Below, piece after piece: positions 34,679-45,880 of a DNA stretch of 64,000 bases. The notes under the pieces were generated by a model, which saw only the letters and a program-made list of their open reading frames with translations, was not told the origin of the DNA and ran no database searches. The stretch spans positions 142,501 through 206,500 of the forward strand of contig JAJOZX010007470.1 in NCBI GenBank assembly GCA_023014485.1, in the 5' to 3' direction. Position 1 is the first letter of the stretch, and every line of letters begins with the position of its first letter. Origin of the DNA: Bathynomus jamesi (Eukaryota > Arthropoda > Malacostraca > Isopoda > Cirolanidae). Made by a program: the position numbers and the translations under genes.

Positions 34679-34715
<37 letters not shown>

Positions 34716-34973
34716 CATTGAAGAAATCACTGAAATTGTCGAGGAGGAGGAGGTGGCGCAGGAAGGAAGAGGAGCATAAATTTATAATTGGGTTTATTTT
34801 TGTACCAGAATTGTGAAGTATTTTATCATTTATAAACGTATTAACGCATTGCAGTATTTCTAGTTTGGCTGCATTCTTCGTTTCTCAAAATGGTCGCACC
34901 CATTTTCTCTTTTTCTCTCGGAAAGGGGGAGTTTGACCCCGATCGTCTCCTCATATTCCGTTGGTTAATCACG
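33425..34973. other. Non-coding interval
   Basis: No gene recognised. Contains a CTT/CCT-rich tract (34387-34420) and a TA tract (34682-34711). Confidence 0.55.
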
Positions 34974-35168
34974 CAGTGTTTCCCAACCGGGGGCCATATG
35001 GCTCCCTGGGGGCCATGGCACATTTGAATGGGGGCCACAGGAAAATGTTATTTTGTAAAATAGAGTTAAATCTGCATATTACTTACTGAAAATAATGCTT
35101 ATGGGGGCCACGGGAAAAAATAAGGTTCCTAAGGGGGGCCATAAGCCAAAACCGGTTGGGAACCACTG
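34974..35168. mobile_element. hAT MITE (GGGGGCCA-rich)
   Basis: Starts CAGTGTTTCCCAACCGGGGG and ends CCGGTTGGGAACCACTG, an imperfect TIR pair of the same type as the element at 32202. The interior has four GGGGGCCA words. GGTTAATC and GGTTAATG lie near the two ends (three bases off on the left), a possible 7/8 target duplication. Confidence 0.75.
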
Positions 35169-35822
35169 GGTTAATGCATATTATCCTTGGTTTGTTTTGT
35201 TTTCCTCACGTACGCAGATGTGTCCACGTTAAAAAGTGAGAGGATTCGCTGCGTAAACTTCTTTCGTGGCACATAATGAAAGTTTTTCCTTGCCGAAGTG
35301 GCTGACGTCACTTCTCATACTGGTTGAAATGGGAACACCTTCACTGAGTATGATCACGAATTGCGCTTGTACACATCTGTGTAAGGCTGTGCTGCGAATA
35401 AATACGAGTCCTCATCGGGATAAATGTCGAAAGGAAGCGAGGCAAAGCTTTTGGTTAAAGTCACGTTCTTTAAAGGATGTATGGTATCATGGTACGATTA
35501 AAAAAAAAAGTCTCGTGATTAATCTCATACTTTTTTATATAAATTTAAGTAGCAAAATAAATGTTGATTCGTTTTGTGAATGCACGTGATTATGTATGTA
35601 TGGTTGCTTCGTTGTTAATTTGCCTGCCGGAAAAAGTTGCTTCAACAACAACAGGAGAACTTGACCTCTTTATATATTGTCCCAACGTTGCAAAGCGTCA
35701 AAAAATTCAAAAGCAGACGTTCTTAACCCATTAGCGCCCAGCGTCACTTTACTGATTTTGTTCTGGCTAACGCCAGACAATTTTATTCAGTCTCGGAAAA
35801 AACCTTTGGGGGCTTCCCGTTC

Positions 35823-35865
<43 letters not shown>

Positions 35866-37766
35866 AGGGGAATCATCGCAGGTCGGTCTTAAACTGCCGT
35901 TCGACCCTCTCGAGTAAGTACATGTTTTATAACTAGAATTTAAGTGAGGATTCTTTGGAGGAGTATCGGGATTGGTATAAAATTGACCTTGATCGTTTTT
36001 AATTACGTTATTTGCAAAATAAAAGTATAAAAAAAAGTGTTACGAGAAAATAGTGTTTCAGTAATGCATTAGTATTTAGTTATTATTGATATCATATCGT
36101 TCGTAAGAGGGTTTCGTGTATGTGTGTAATACGCTAGGGTGACTCGGTACAGCAAGTACAGTAGTCCCGAATATTTTTATTTTTTTTAATGTAACTTAAT
36201 AAGTAGTGTAATCACAGAGACAAAAAAGAGCTACATTTGAAACCTATTTCAGTATCTTTAAGCCATTAAATGGGACCCCATTGCACTATTTCGAGTATTT
36301 TGTTACTAGGATGGGTAACATACCAACATAGTACAAATTCCTCTGAATAGTGTTCTAAATACTATATTTATTGGAATGTTGTCATCAACACCAGTCTGTA
36401 GTAGTCTGTAGTTTTTCTCGTGTGTGTGTATGCGAAGCAGGCAGCTGCGTATAAGTGAGGCCGAGTGTGTGATAATAAGCATGTAGTGGGATAATTTTTT
36501 GAGAGGTAACAACACTTTTGGTGCGTCAGAACATTAGAAAAAAATATGCGAACGAAAAAGAATTAGCCAGAAAAAAAGTATGTTAGTTCTGATTAGGTTT
36601 GGTTAGGTTAGATTAGCGAATACTTCATTATTTAATGAATTAACAGAAAACACCTTTCGAGCCTTCAATTACTCCCGAAACATTTATCACGCCCTTCTCT
36701 GTTCGATAGCAATATGGTTAGGTTAAATTAAATTAGGTTTGGTTAATTAGTTTTATGGTAGATGAATTTTAAAAAGTCGGTACCTTATGCGAAGATGCCC
36801 ACTGTGTGTGTGTGTGTGTGCTCTACGTTTCTTCATATGGCCTATACGTGGGAATAATTCTATGCATACTTGCTCTCTTTAAAATCTGAGATATGGTCGT
36901 TTCAAAAGTAGCAGATATGAGGGTCTTACTGTTAAAATTGTTTTTTGATAAGAACAGCACTTGATGAGTGTAAAGCTGTAGCTGAATGGGATTTCATTCA
37001 TCCGATAGCTCGTATACTGTCTTCTTGCGTAAGTCTGTGTGAGATTGTCTCCAGCTTCCTTTTCAAAAAATTAGTGTGTATATACGTTTTTATTTTTTTA
37101 CTCTTTCTAGAATACGTAAACCCTGGAAATCTACCGCTATTCTACTCCTAATACTCGCGATAGTTAAGTCATCATCGTTATTCTGATCACGTTTCTGTAC
37201 GAAAAGGAGAAATGTTTATCTTAATCGCTTCTCTCACGTGTTATTACCCATCTTCCTCCTGCTTCCGCCGTGTTTTTCAATTTACATTTCTGATGTCACG
37301 TTTTATACTTCAAAGTTTTCGTCAATTACTTTTGTCGCGAATGCAGATTAGTTATCTAAACTATTTAGTTGCTCTTTTGAAAAAGTTTTCACTTTTTCAT
37401 TTAAGTTTTTTTTTTTTTTAAATAAAACGTGCACCACTTTTCTGTTATTTCTAATGTTAACACTTTCATTCTGTCTAGTAAACTCTCATCCCAGTCTTTT
37501 GATACATCGTCTCTGAGGAACTGCGGCAATTTCGCTTGTTTTTAAAGTTTTCGCCTCTTTTCGCCTGTTCATTTCTTCATACCCGTACATATTTTATAAA
37601 GGGGGAATTGAAGTCTCCCCACAGCGTAATATTACGAATTTATAGTTTGCGTAATTTTTTAATGTCGTTTTGCAAAATTAGAATTCATTATTTGACGTAT
37701 TTGGAGGTCCATAAATTATGCTGTGAGTAGAGGTCATTTCCTGTTGTCACCAATAGAGGGCCTGAT

Positions 37767-37799
<33 letters not shown>

Positions 37800-37879
37800 A
37801 TATATGATAAAGCTGCGTCGTGATCATGTCGCAAAATAAAAGTATAAAAATGTGCGTGGTTAAACAACGTTTGATTTGT
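35169..37879. other. Non-coding interval
   Basis: Contains a TA tract (35828-35864), TTAGGTTAG-like words near 36600 and 36720, a GT run (36803-36820) and a TA tract near 37767. ORFs at 35266-35589 and 36945-37421 show no recognised domain. Confidence 0.5.
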
Positions 37880-37990
37880 CCAGTACTTGAATGGGTGATT
37901 GCCCTCTGCGTTCAGATGATGTAGGGGCCCTCGGCTTATATCTCGCCTAAAGCTGTAGGTTCTTCCCAGAATGGGAGAGTTGTACTCGTG
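37880..37990 (+). repeat. 5S rRNA-derived SINE, copy 3 (5'-truncated)
   Basis: Starts at CCAGTACTTGAATGGGTGAT, corresponding to the 5S box C region, and continues with GATGATGTAGGGGCCC and the family 3' part (AAAGCTGTAGGTTCTTCCC). Confidence 0.65.
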
Positions 37991-38054
37991 GAACAGAAAT
38001 CCTAATACGACAAATAAAATGTGTTTCCTTTTTAATTCATAAAATATAAAAACA

Positions 38055-38275
38055 ATAAGGTGTTCTAGTGGTTAAGGAGACTGACTAGAGATCCATTTGG
38101 GTATAGTCGCACAGGCTCGAATCGCGTCCACAGCGATTCTTATTCGCCTGTTCGAGAGGTGGAACTCTGGTTAGTTTCTACAGAGTCTCTCTCGTAGACG
38201 ACTGAGGATATATCTATAAGTCTCTTTGATCACAGTTTTTCTTTCTGGTACAGAGCCGTAATAAACAGTTAGGTT
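38055..38275 (+). repeat. tRNA-derived SINE-like repeat
   Basis: A-box-like TCTAGTGGTTAAGGAGACTG and B-box-like GGCTCGAATCGCG are spaced as in a tRNA. The downstream body (CGCCTGTTCGAGAGGTGGAA) is not shared with the other SINEs here. Confidence 0.5.
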
Positions 38276-38279
38276 TAAT

Positions 38280-38735
38280 TCCTTGTAGTCAAGAAAGACC
38301 CCTAGCATCACCTTAGTTTTCGAGCGATCCGATCCAGTCCGTAAAAAGCGACCATAGATGTGACCAGAGAAAAATTGGATTTTTCAATACAACGACGCAA
38401 CCGATCACTGTTGGTGACGCAATATTTCGCTGAAGTTGGCACAGCTGTTCTACCACATCCACCGCACTCCCACAGACCGCTCATGGTCAATTTTACCTTT
38501 TTCTACAATTGAAGAGTCGCCTAAAGGGACATAATTTTTCAAGACGAGACTATTAAAGTAGCTACAACAGAAGCGTTTTAAAGGAGATTGCCAGACACGG
38601 GTTCGAACCATGTCTAGAATTTGACAGAAGTTGGCAGAAATGTAGAACTACTCGTAACGAAGGACACTATCTGGAAAATGTGGTCTAAACAGCTATTTCA
38701 CACACCAAATTTGTGTAACAGTCTCAAACGTTTTG

Positions 38736-38805
<70 letters not shown>

Positions 38806-39675
38806 TCAGATTAACCCCTTTGTGTTTTATATTGCAAAAAAAAAAAAAAAAAATTCGTTTTAAGAATTTTTGTTTTATGAACACAAGTTCCCCATTTTCC
38901 AATTGGGTTTAATGAATTGTCGTTCCTTGGCGTTTGTTTCCGTCTAAGAGATTAAATCTCCTTTTTTGTTTTATTCATGAGACGCTTCAGTCATAAACTC
39001 AAAATTCCAGCGATTGAATAAATCATTTTTTTCTTTGTTTTTTTTTCTTTTTGTGTAAAGGAAAAAACAAAAAGGTTTTAAATAAAAACTTTTATCTAAA
39101 ATGGAGATGGAAAAAGTTTTTAGAGTTTATTTATGAGAGAGGCGGGGACACTAGCTTGACCTTCGTCTGATGAGAGACCACCAACACACGGGACATCAAC
39201 GAAGTAAACGAGATGGTGATTTTAAAACGAGACTGAACTGTAAACGTTATCTATCTATTTATCTATCTATCTAATTTAAAATCGTCGAATGAAAATGAGT
39301 TCGGGAATAATAAATGGGAAAAAGTTCTTTCTTTCCGACACGTGTTTTGCATTTTTTTTTATTTGAATTTCAAATTACTTCTTTCTGTAAAGATTTTCGC
39401 ATACGTTGACACGTTTCGATCGACCCCCCCCCCTCCTCTCCCACTCTCCCCTTTTTTTTAAATTTATTTATTTTGCATTCTGGGTAAACCGAGTTGAGTC
39501 AACCAGTTTTCTCTGAACTTATTTTTCCTACATGGAATTTGCTGGCTCATTTGGTTTACTTATTTTTGTTGTTTTCAGGCTTGCATTCAATAATTGATTT
39601 TTTATTTTTTTTTTAACTGAGAATCCACTACATTCTTTCGAGTTCTTTCACTTTGCGCGAAATAGTTCTTAAAGG

Positions 39676-39718
<43 letters not shown>
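38280..39718. other. Non-coding interval
   Basis: Contains a TA tract (38751-38801), a poly-A run (38836-38852) and a TATC repeat (39249-39272). No gene recognised. Confidence 0.55.
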
Positions 39719-39720
<2 letters not shown>

Positions 39721-40103
39721 CGTAAAGAACGACGCTTTGTATAGGAGACTTATCCGCGCAAGATGAGAGTGAAAGAACGAAACAATTGAAAAAATGAGGT
39801 ACCCACCGGGAATCGAACCCGGGATCTTCCGATTGCCGGTCAGACATGATAACCACTACACCATAGGCCTCACCCAAACAAATGTTACGGCATGCGGGAG
39901 GTGCCCCTTTGGGGCATTGGTTTCTGCGCGTATGTAGAGGAATTACGAGCATTTGTTTGGGTGAGGCCTATGGTGTAGTGGTTATCATGTCTGACCGGCA
40001 ATCGGAAGATCCCGGGTGGGTACCTCATTTTTTCAATTGTTTCGTTCTTTCACTCTCATCTTGCGCGGATAAGTCTCCTATACAAAGCGTCGTTCTTTAC
40101 GTT
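39719..40103. repeat. Palindrome of a tRNA-Ala-like SINE/pseudo-tRNA unit
   Basis: Left arm 39719-39882 and right arm 39950-40103 are inverted copies, with a ~67-base non-repeated loop. On the minus strand the left arm has a tRNA-like unit: ATGGTGTAGTGGTTATCATG (A box), an anticodon stem-loop with loop CCGGCAA (anticodon GGC if read as tRNA; base 33 is C, not U), and GGGTTCGATTCCCGG (B box). The right arm lacks ~12 bases of the B box (GATCCCGGGTGGGTACC). A TA tract lies on each side. Confidence 0.8.
39806..39873 (-). pseudogene. tRNA-like sequence (Ala-GGC-like)
   Basis: Bases GAGG at the 5' side pair with CCTC at the 3' side. The T-arm CCGGG/CCCGG with TTCGATT is good, and the anticodon stem TCTGA/TCGGA closes with one G-T pair. 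U33 is replaced by C and the acceptor stem is poor, so a functional tRNA is unlikely. It belongs to the surrounding repeat. Confidence 0.5.
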
Positions 40104-40142
40104 AATTATACTGCGTGTTTGCAGTTATAATGTGTATGTATA

Positions 40143-40178
<36 letters not shown>

Positions 40179-40179
<1 letters not shown>

Positions 40180-40409
40180 GGTGTAACAAAAGTCCGTTGT
40201 CATAGGGAAATAAGCTATAACAGAATTGAGCGTGATGGGTTGTATGTATTACGTGGCAACACTGTTAGGCTACGTGGAATGCAACTTGATCATGTACTGG
40301 ATTAATTGGTAAGTTGATTGTATTGTTTGTTATGTACTGTATAGTTAAAAATTTTCTCGTTCAATTTTGTTATATCTTATTTCCCTATGAGAACGGACTT
40401 TTGTTATAC

Positions 40410-40411
<2 letters not shown>
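40179..40411. mobile_element. ~233-bp TIR element (GGTGTAACAAAAGTCC)
   Basis: Left end GGTGTAACAAAAGTCCGTTG and right end complement GGTATAACAAAAGTCCGTTC, each followed by CATAGGGAAATAAG, form ~35-bp TIRs. It is inserted in a TA tract. No ORF of note inside. It resembles the mariner-type MITEs in layout but has its own terminus. Confidence 0.75.
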
Positions 40412-40442
<31 letters not shown>

Positions 40443-40445
40443 CTG

Positions 40446-40487
<42 letters not shown>

Positions 40488-40560
40488 ATTCAGCAGTACA
40501 TCTCGTCACGAATACATGAAAGGTCTTGGAATTGCTTTTCATTTTTTCTGTTTCATCATT
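40412..40560 (+). repeat. TA/GA tract plus degenerate Penelope end
   Basis: (TA)n passes to (GA)n at 40471-40487. It is followed by ACGAATACATGAAAGGTCTT and GGAATTGCTTTTCATTTTTT, a diverged copy of the hammerhead/Penelope terminal block at 18528-18600. Confidence 0.5.
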
Positions 40561-41094
40561 TATTATTTTCACTTGCTTAAGTGTAGGAACTAGGCTTTTT
40601 CAATGCAAATATATGTGTATATTTGCACTGAAAAGTATAGTTCCCGTGTGTCCTGACTTTTGCGCTACCCTGTTTTGAATTGAATTTGGAATTGAATAAC
40701 CTTTATTAATAAAAATAAATACATTGTTTTTACAATGACATAAATAATTGTGAAGCTGCACTATTTATTTTATTTAATTTGGCCCTTAAGCTTTAGGCTT
40801 TACTATATATATGAAGTTCCACGTAACTGGGTCCGTTGTTCCTGTATCCGAAGGTAAAATTTACACTTTCGTAAACCCTTTCACTACGGACATAGCTTTG
40901 AAGCGAATTATATGGATTCGAATTATAATACACCCCCCCACCACCACACACTTTTTAACCCCAGAGGGTAGGAGTTGGTTTTTTTACCACACCCGGATCC
41001 GAGCTCAAATTGAACGTGTAGTTTATATGCTACACCGGAGCGAAAGGGTTAAAGCTTTTAAACGCGAGTCAATAAAGTTCGTATTAAACGGCTG

Positions 41095-41875
41095 AACTGA
41101 ACAGAACATCATCCATTCTGCATAATATCCTACGGCTTCATCTCGAGAAACGTACGTACCACATTCCTGTTGTACATCACTTGGATCAGAAAGATTACGC
41201 AGCAAGAGTCGGTGTGTGTCATGACTTTCTGGAGGCTGAGGAAAATGAGGGTGTGATGGATAATATTCTTTTAGCGACGAGGCTATCTTCCATGAACATC
41301 TTTGATAAAGTAACGATTATAACTGCTATACATGGGCCAGTGAGTAACCACATACATTGCTGGAATGGAAACGAGATTACCAGAAAGTGACTTTTTGGTT
41401 AGGGATAACGAAACGAGAGGTTTATGGTTTAGTCACGTCTCACTATCCATGGCAAAGGGAGTCGCAATTATCGAGGCGTACCGCAGCGGTTCACGGAGTT
41501 AAACCCGCGTATGTTGACGTCCTGGAGAATGTTTTCTTTCATGCTAGATGTTGCTCGGTTTCATTCGGCATGCTATAGTCAAAAATGACTTAACCTCAAC
41601 GAGCACTATCATGGATTGCCGTTAAATAGCAATCGGAATCGGTCACGGGAACCAGTCACGGGTGCCATAATCACCTGATCTAACACCGCTTGATTTTTTT
41701 TTGGTGTGTGAAGATTCACTGAAGCAAAGATTCGGTCTTGCAAGATCTGCAAAATCTTATCAACGCCACGATTGAGTGTATATCACTCGAGATGCTGCAG
41801 AATGTATTCAAGAACACTGCCGAACGATGGATCAGTGCCGGGGTATTAGAGTTAGACATGTTGTGGAAATAAACG
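41095..41875 (+). pseudogene. Decayed mariner-type transposase
   Basis: Scattered frames keep the family order: HNILRLHLEKRTYHIPVVHH and DYAARVGVCHDFLE; ILFSDEAIFHEHL (first Asp region); [30 protein letters not shown] (third Asp region); MLQNVFKNTAERW near the end, with a stop about 41870. Multiple frameshifts and stops. The second Asp segment is not recognisable. No TIRs were found. It differs from the copies at 26199 and 41975. Confidence 0.65.
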
Positions 41876-41974
41876 TTTATAATGAAATAAATCCATATAT
41901 AAATAAAATTGTGTGTATATAATATATATATATATATATATTATATTATATATATATATATTATATTATATATA

Positions 41975-42561
41975 CAGGGTGTCCCATAAGTCCGGCATCA
42001 TAGGAGAAATTCATATTTTTCTATTTCTACAAACCATAATTCATATTTTTCTCTTTCTACAGGCCATAATGTCTGCGAGCAAGGAAGAACGAATCCAGAT
42101 AATTCTACTCATAGGAAATCGGAGTCAAAGAGAGGCCGCTGCTGAATTTAACAGACTGCATCCAGACCGCGAGCCAATAACACAGAGTTGTGTTAGCAGA
42201 CTTGTTGCAAAGTTTAAGGAAACAGGATTCATAGAAGATAACCACGCAGTGGACCTTCAAGGAGGTCCACTGACGATGATATAGCGACTGCTATCCTGGC
42301 TCATTTTAACAGAAGTCCCAATAAGTCTCTTCGGCGATTGTCCGCCGAGACAGGAGTGTCGAAAAGTAGCATTCAGGCTCACAAATGGCATCCATATAAA
42401 CTTCAGATCCTACAGAAATTAAGCGAAGATGATCCTGACCGGCGGATGGAATTTTGTGAATGGGCTACAGAACAATACATATTGAGCACGTTCTGTAAAT
42501 AAAAGCTTTTGTTTTGACTTTTTTTATTTTTCCTATGATGCCGGACTTATGGGACACCCTG
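41975..42561 (+). mobile_element. Mariner-like element, catalytic domain deleted
   Basis: TIRs CAGGGTGTCCCATAAGTCCG and its complement, each with TA outside (41973-41974, 42562-42563). 587 bp. The transposase N-terminal DNA-binding half is joined directly to a few C-terminal residues, so the deletion removed the DDE domain. Confidence 0.9.
42069..42501 (+). pseudogene. Mariner-type transposase, DNA-binding half only
   Basis: MSASKEERIQIILLIGNRSQ, REAAAEFNRLHPDREPITQS and VSRLVAKFKETG match the helix-turn-helix N-terminus of this transposase group. After LQGGPLT a one-base shift moves to DDIATAILAHFNRSPNKSLR, RLSAETGVSKSSIQ, HKWHPYKLQILQKLSEDDPD and RRMEFCEWATEQYI. That frame then ends at LSTFCK-stop instead of entering the catalytic core. 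Both HTH motifs remain. Confidence 0.85.
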
Positions 42562-42563
42562 TA

Positions 42564-42976
42564 TATATATATTGTGTGTGTATATATATATATATTATTA
42601 TAAAGTAGATAATGAGGCCTGATGTCTGTTCTAGGTTCATTTATAGGTTTCTAGGTTCAAATAAACGGTTGCACTAAATTAAGTATTCCTCATTAAGGGA
42701 GAACCAGGAATAGTTTTAGTAAACACCCGCCCCTCCCAGTCCCCCTCCCCCCTTATTCGTCTTTGTATAAGCAGAGCGTTGCTAGTTAATTGGCCTTAAA
42801 GTGCCAGTTAATCAATTTGAAGTCGGGTGTCATTAAGGTTAAGCGACTAATTTCATTACTGTTCAGTTCCTCGTCTGATGAAAAAAAGGGATTCTTTAGA
42901 AATGAGAGTAATGAACTCGTTTGTCATCTCTCGTCCAAAAAACGGAAAATGGCTGATGTTTCTCAATTATGAAAAG
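42564..42976. other. Short non-coding interval
   Basis: TA/GT tract at the left, then unrecognised sequence. ORF 42790-42972 has no known features. Confidence 0.5.
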
Positions 42977-43330
42977 TCTCGGTGGTGTAGTGGTTTTAGC
43001 ATTGCTGACTAGGAATCCATCGGCCACGGGTTCGATTCCCAGCGATGGCAGGCGGCGCTCAGCTCACCCAGTTGTTTATCCTTACACAAGCAAAAATTGG
43101 TTGGTAGATAAGTGGGTACTATGAGTAGCCTAGTGGTTAAGACGCTGGGCTGCTGACCGGGAGGTCTTGAGGTCTGGTCCGGGCGAGGCCTTTCTAATTT
43201 CTGACTATCCGTAGTGAGTCGTGAGTTCGGATTCCAAGTTAATCCGTACTACTGTAGGTCTAAGGTGGGGCAACAAGCTTGACCTTCGTCAGAATGAACA
43301 ATTCGGGCGGAAGGAAAACCAAGGTTAGTA
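42977..43330 (+). repeat. Composite tRNA-derived SINE, copy 4 (longest)
   Basis: First head CTCGGTGGTGTAGTGGTTTT with GGGTTCGATTCCCAGCGATG as B box. Body GGTTGGTAGATAAGTGGG. Second head GTAGCCTAGTGGTTAAGACG with TGACCGGGAGGTCTTGAGG and GTGAGTTCGGATTCCAAG. Tail AACAAGCTTGACCTTCGTCA. It keeps more of the second module than the other copies, so it is the best reference for the family here. Confidence 0.85.
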
Positions 43331-43441
43331 AGTTGAAATTAAGTATTACGGTACATGAAATTGTCATTATCCGTTTCCCTAGTAAAGAAAATTCATAAAT
43401 TTCGTCAAATTTTCACCGCCATACTAATTTCTTTCTTTATA

Positions 43442-43727
43442 CAGGGTGTCCCATAAACCCGATCTCATAGGAAAACTTTTCTAAAATTAAATTTACAAAC
43501 GTAATACATCAGAACTAAAACAAATGTTCAAATTGATGTCTTGTTTTGGGACATTTCTTTTGTTGCAGGTTGAATAACGCGCAATGGTTAATATGTCTAC
43601 CCGCAACAACAAAAAGGTCCTAAAACAAGATATCAATTTGAACATTTGCTTTAGTTGTAATGTATTACTTTTGTAAATTTAATTTAAAATAAATTTTTCT
43701 ATGAAACCGGACTTATTGAACACCCTG
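43442..43727. mobile_element. Complete foldback MITE (286 bp)
   Basis: TA on each side. The arms 43442-43550 and 43620-43727 are inverted copies over ~105 bp (CAGGGTGTCCCATAA..., CTCATAGGAAAA, AAATTTACAAACGTAATACA, TGTCTTGTTTTGGGAC). The interior has GTTGCAGGTTGAATAACGCG. It is the intact reference for half elements at 2457 and 33255. Confidence 0.85.
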
Positions 43728-43729
43728 TA

Positions 43730-45375
43730 TATATATATAAACAAGATTATAGTGTTAACTTTACAGCCGTAAAGATAAGATATTGCAGAGGAAGGTGTGT
43801 TCTACTTAAAAAAGCTATAAAAAGGAAGAAATTATAGAAATAATTTAGTTTTCCCCTACGAAACTTATGTCAATGAATATAAATAAATACTTCAAGCCGG
43901 CATATTTTTATTTATTTATTTATTACTTATTTAATACTGTTTGTGCGTAAGCTCTCAACCTCATTATTGTGGTACTTACATCTGGTGTAAGTATTTCTTG
44001 GTATACAAGGCAATTATAATTTTGTTACTGGGTACAAAAACTTTTTTTCTTTTTTCTTTTTTTTTTCGTGTCTGAAATTTTTCAGACGAACAATGAACAA
44101 GTAAATAGTAAGCCGATAACAGTAAAGAAATGTAGCTATATCGGCAAAGTAGCCGATAACTGATATAAAACCATTATAGCAGTATATTCCATTATATATA
44201 TATATATATATATATATAACCGACACCTACACATATCTAATTTTGCTTTGTGTTGGTAGTTTAATTTTTTTTATCATTTTTTTTAAATTATTTATAATTT
44301 TTTAATCCTATTACTAGATTTTGTGTAAATTAATCGGAGAACCTGATTCATAATTAATCATTTAACCCGAAATCATAATAATAATAATTGTCAGTATGAT
44401 CATATTGTTTAATAATTGTTATTTAACACTGCTGACGTCATTCATTTTAAATGCGTGTTGTTTTTTTTCGTTTTTGCACCGAGTACAGCGGAGGCATAGT
44501 ACAATACAGCTTGGTTTGGCACCCTGAGTATATAATAATGCTCAGCGACATTGCACTTTGGTTCGTACGACGCGAGTGCCAACAGTATATACGGAGATGC
44601 TCTCTCTCAAATGCGAGAGTGCCAGAGTAACAGTGACACAGGACAGGCACCCGAGTGTCAGTTTTGCCATCGGATACGCCGTATAGCTTATAACTTATCC
44701 GTGGGAGACGTCATTATTGTTTACTATCTCCTACGCCCTCGTAAGGTCCTCAACGCGACATAAGCCCCCGACAGTCGTGTTGGTTATCAGAATAACTTAG
44801 TTGTTTCACGACCTTTGACTTAGCAAAGTTCATTTATTGGTCGTGATGCGGTATACTCAATTGTGGTTGACCCCTGTTGTGCGTTAACTAACTAATTCGT
44901 AAAAAGTGGAAAAATATAATGTTGCGGAGTTAATGTTTGAATATCGAATGTTTTTTTATATGAAATGTGGTTCAAATATGTTGATGGTATATACATGTGT
45001 ATATATATAATAATAATGATATACGATATATATATATATATATATAGGCTACTGAAAATGTTTAATCTTTGAACGACTAAATATTGTATATTGAATCAAA
45101 GTGAATGTATACTACTTAGGCATATACTGTATGTGAATCGTTTATAAACGTTGGTTTTAGTTTATAGCCCAATTGTTTTGAAACAAACTATTTTGCCTAT
45201 AAAAGAAATAATTGTTAATATACAGTTGTTTATTGCCATTACAATATGTAATAGGTTTAACGCATTTCATTGATAAGCAATAGCCATAATCCTGTACTGA
45301 TTTTTTTTATTTAAAAACTAAAGCACTAAGAGGCTAATTGCGAAGCCTAATTTTCAATTATACAAAGAATTTCGG
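43730..45375. other. Non-coding interval
   Basis: Contains poly-T (44041-44066), TA tracts (44192-44218, 45028-45047) and no recognised gene. ORF 44551-44763 is unassigned. Confidence 0.5.
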
Positions 45376-45550
45376 ATGAAACTCTTACTGGAAAAGACTT
45401 TAGATATTTTAAATAGACTTCGAAATGGCGAGTTTACTAAATTAACCTGTAATGGGTGTGATAAGCGTTGTGGTAGGGGTAAAGCCGTCATCAGGATCAT
45501 TCCAGACACACATTTAACCCCTATAGAACGGAGACCGCCTTTACTCTTCC
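45376..45550 (+). other. Unrecognised ORF ending at a donor-like site
   Basis: Open frame LNRLRNGEFTKLTCNGCDKR, CGRGKAVIRIIPDTHLTPIE, RRPPLLFQ, ending CAG before GTGAGG at 45551. Cys-x2-Cys-x3-Cys is present. It could be an exon fragment or part of an unknown repeat. The antisense frame is also open. No family recognised. Confidence 0.25.
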
Positions 45551-45600
45551 AGGTGAGGTGGTTCAGACACGCAGCTCCCATCTTCCCAATCTTATCTGGA

Positions 45601-45655
<55 letters not shown>
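45601..45655. repeat. (CT)n microsatellite
   Basis: CT run with a single TT interruption. Confidence 0.95.
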
Positions 45656-45658
<3 letters not shown>

Positions 45659-45677
45659 TGAGGAATAAAAATTTAGG

Positions 45678-45880
45678 TGCTTTCCTGTTAACGGGAATAC
45701 CCTAAAAAAAAGTTTGTATTTTTGCTCTATGCCCGGTAGGTCAACTGTACGCCCTTGATGATTGGTTAGGTTAAGTTGTGATATTTTCGTTAGTTTAAAC
45801 GAAAATGACGAGAGCAAAAATACATAACAAACAAACAAAACTTATTTTAGGGTATTCCCGTTAACAGGAAAGTACCAAAA
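45678..45880. repeat. Foldback element with TTAGG-like core
   Basis: Inverted ends TTTCCTGTTAACGGGAATAC and GTATTCCCGTTAACAGGAAA, each followed by a CTAAAA-type stretch and a TATTTTTGCTC arm. The centre has AACTGTACGCCCTTGATGAT, TGGTTAGGTTAAGTTGTGAT and ATTTTCGTTAGTTTAAACG, the core also present at 3940-4000 and 21365-21490. Confidence 0.8.

Noticed and set aside
39806..39873. Functional tRNA-Ala gene
   Set aside because: U33 is C, the acceptor stem is poor, and the unit lies in a duplicated repeat arm.
39602..40130. Two ORFs sharing the peptide EAYGVVVIMSDRQSEDPG
   Set aside because: The shared peptide is the two inverted arms of the tRNA-like palindrome read in the same sense, not a protein family.
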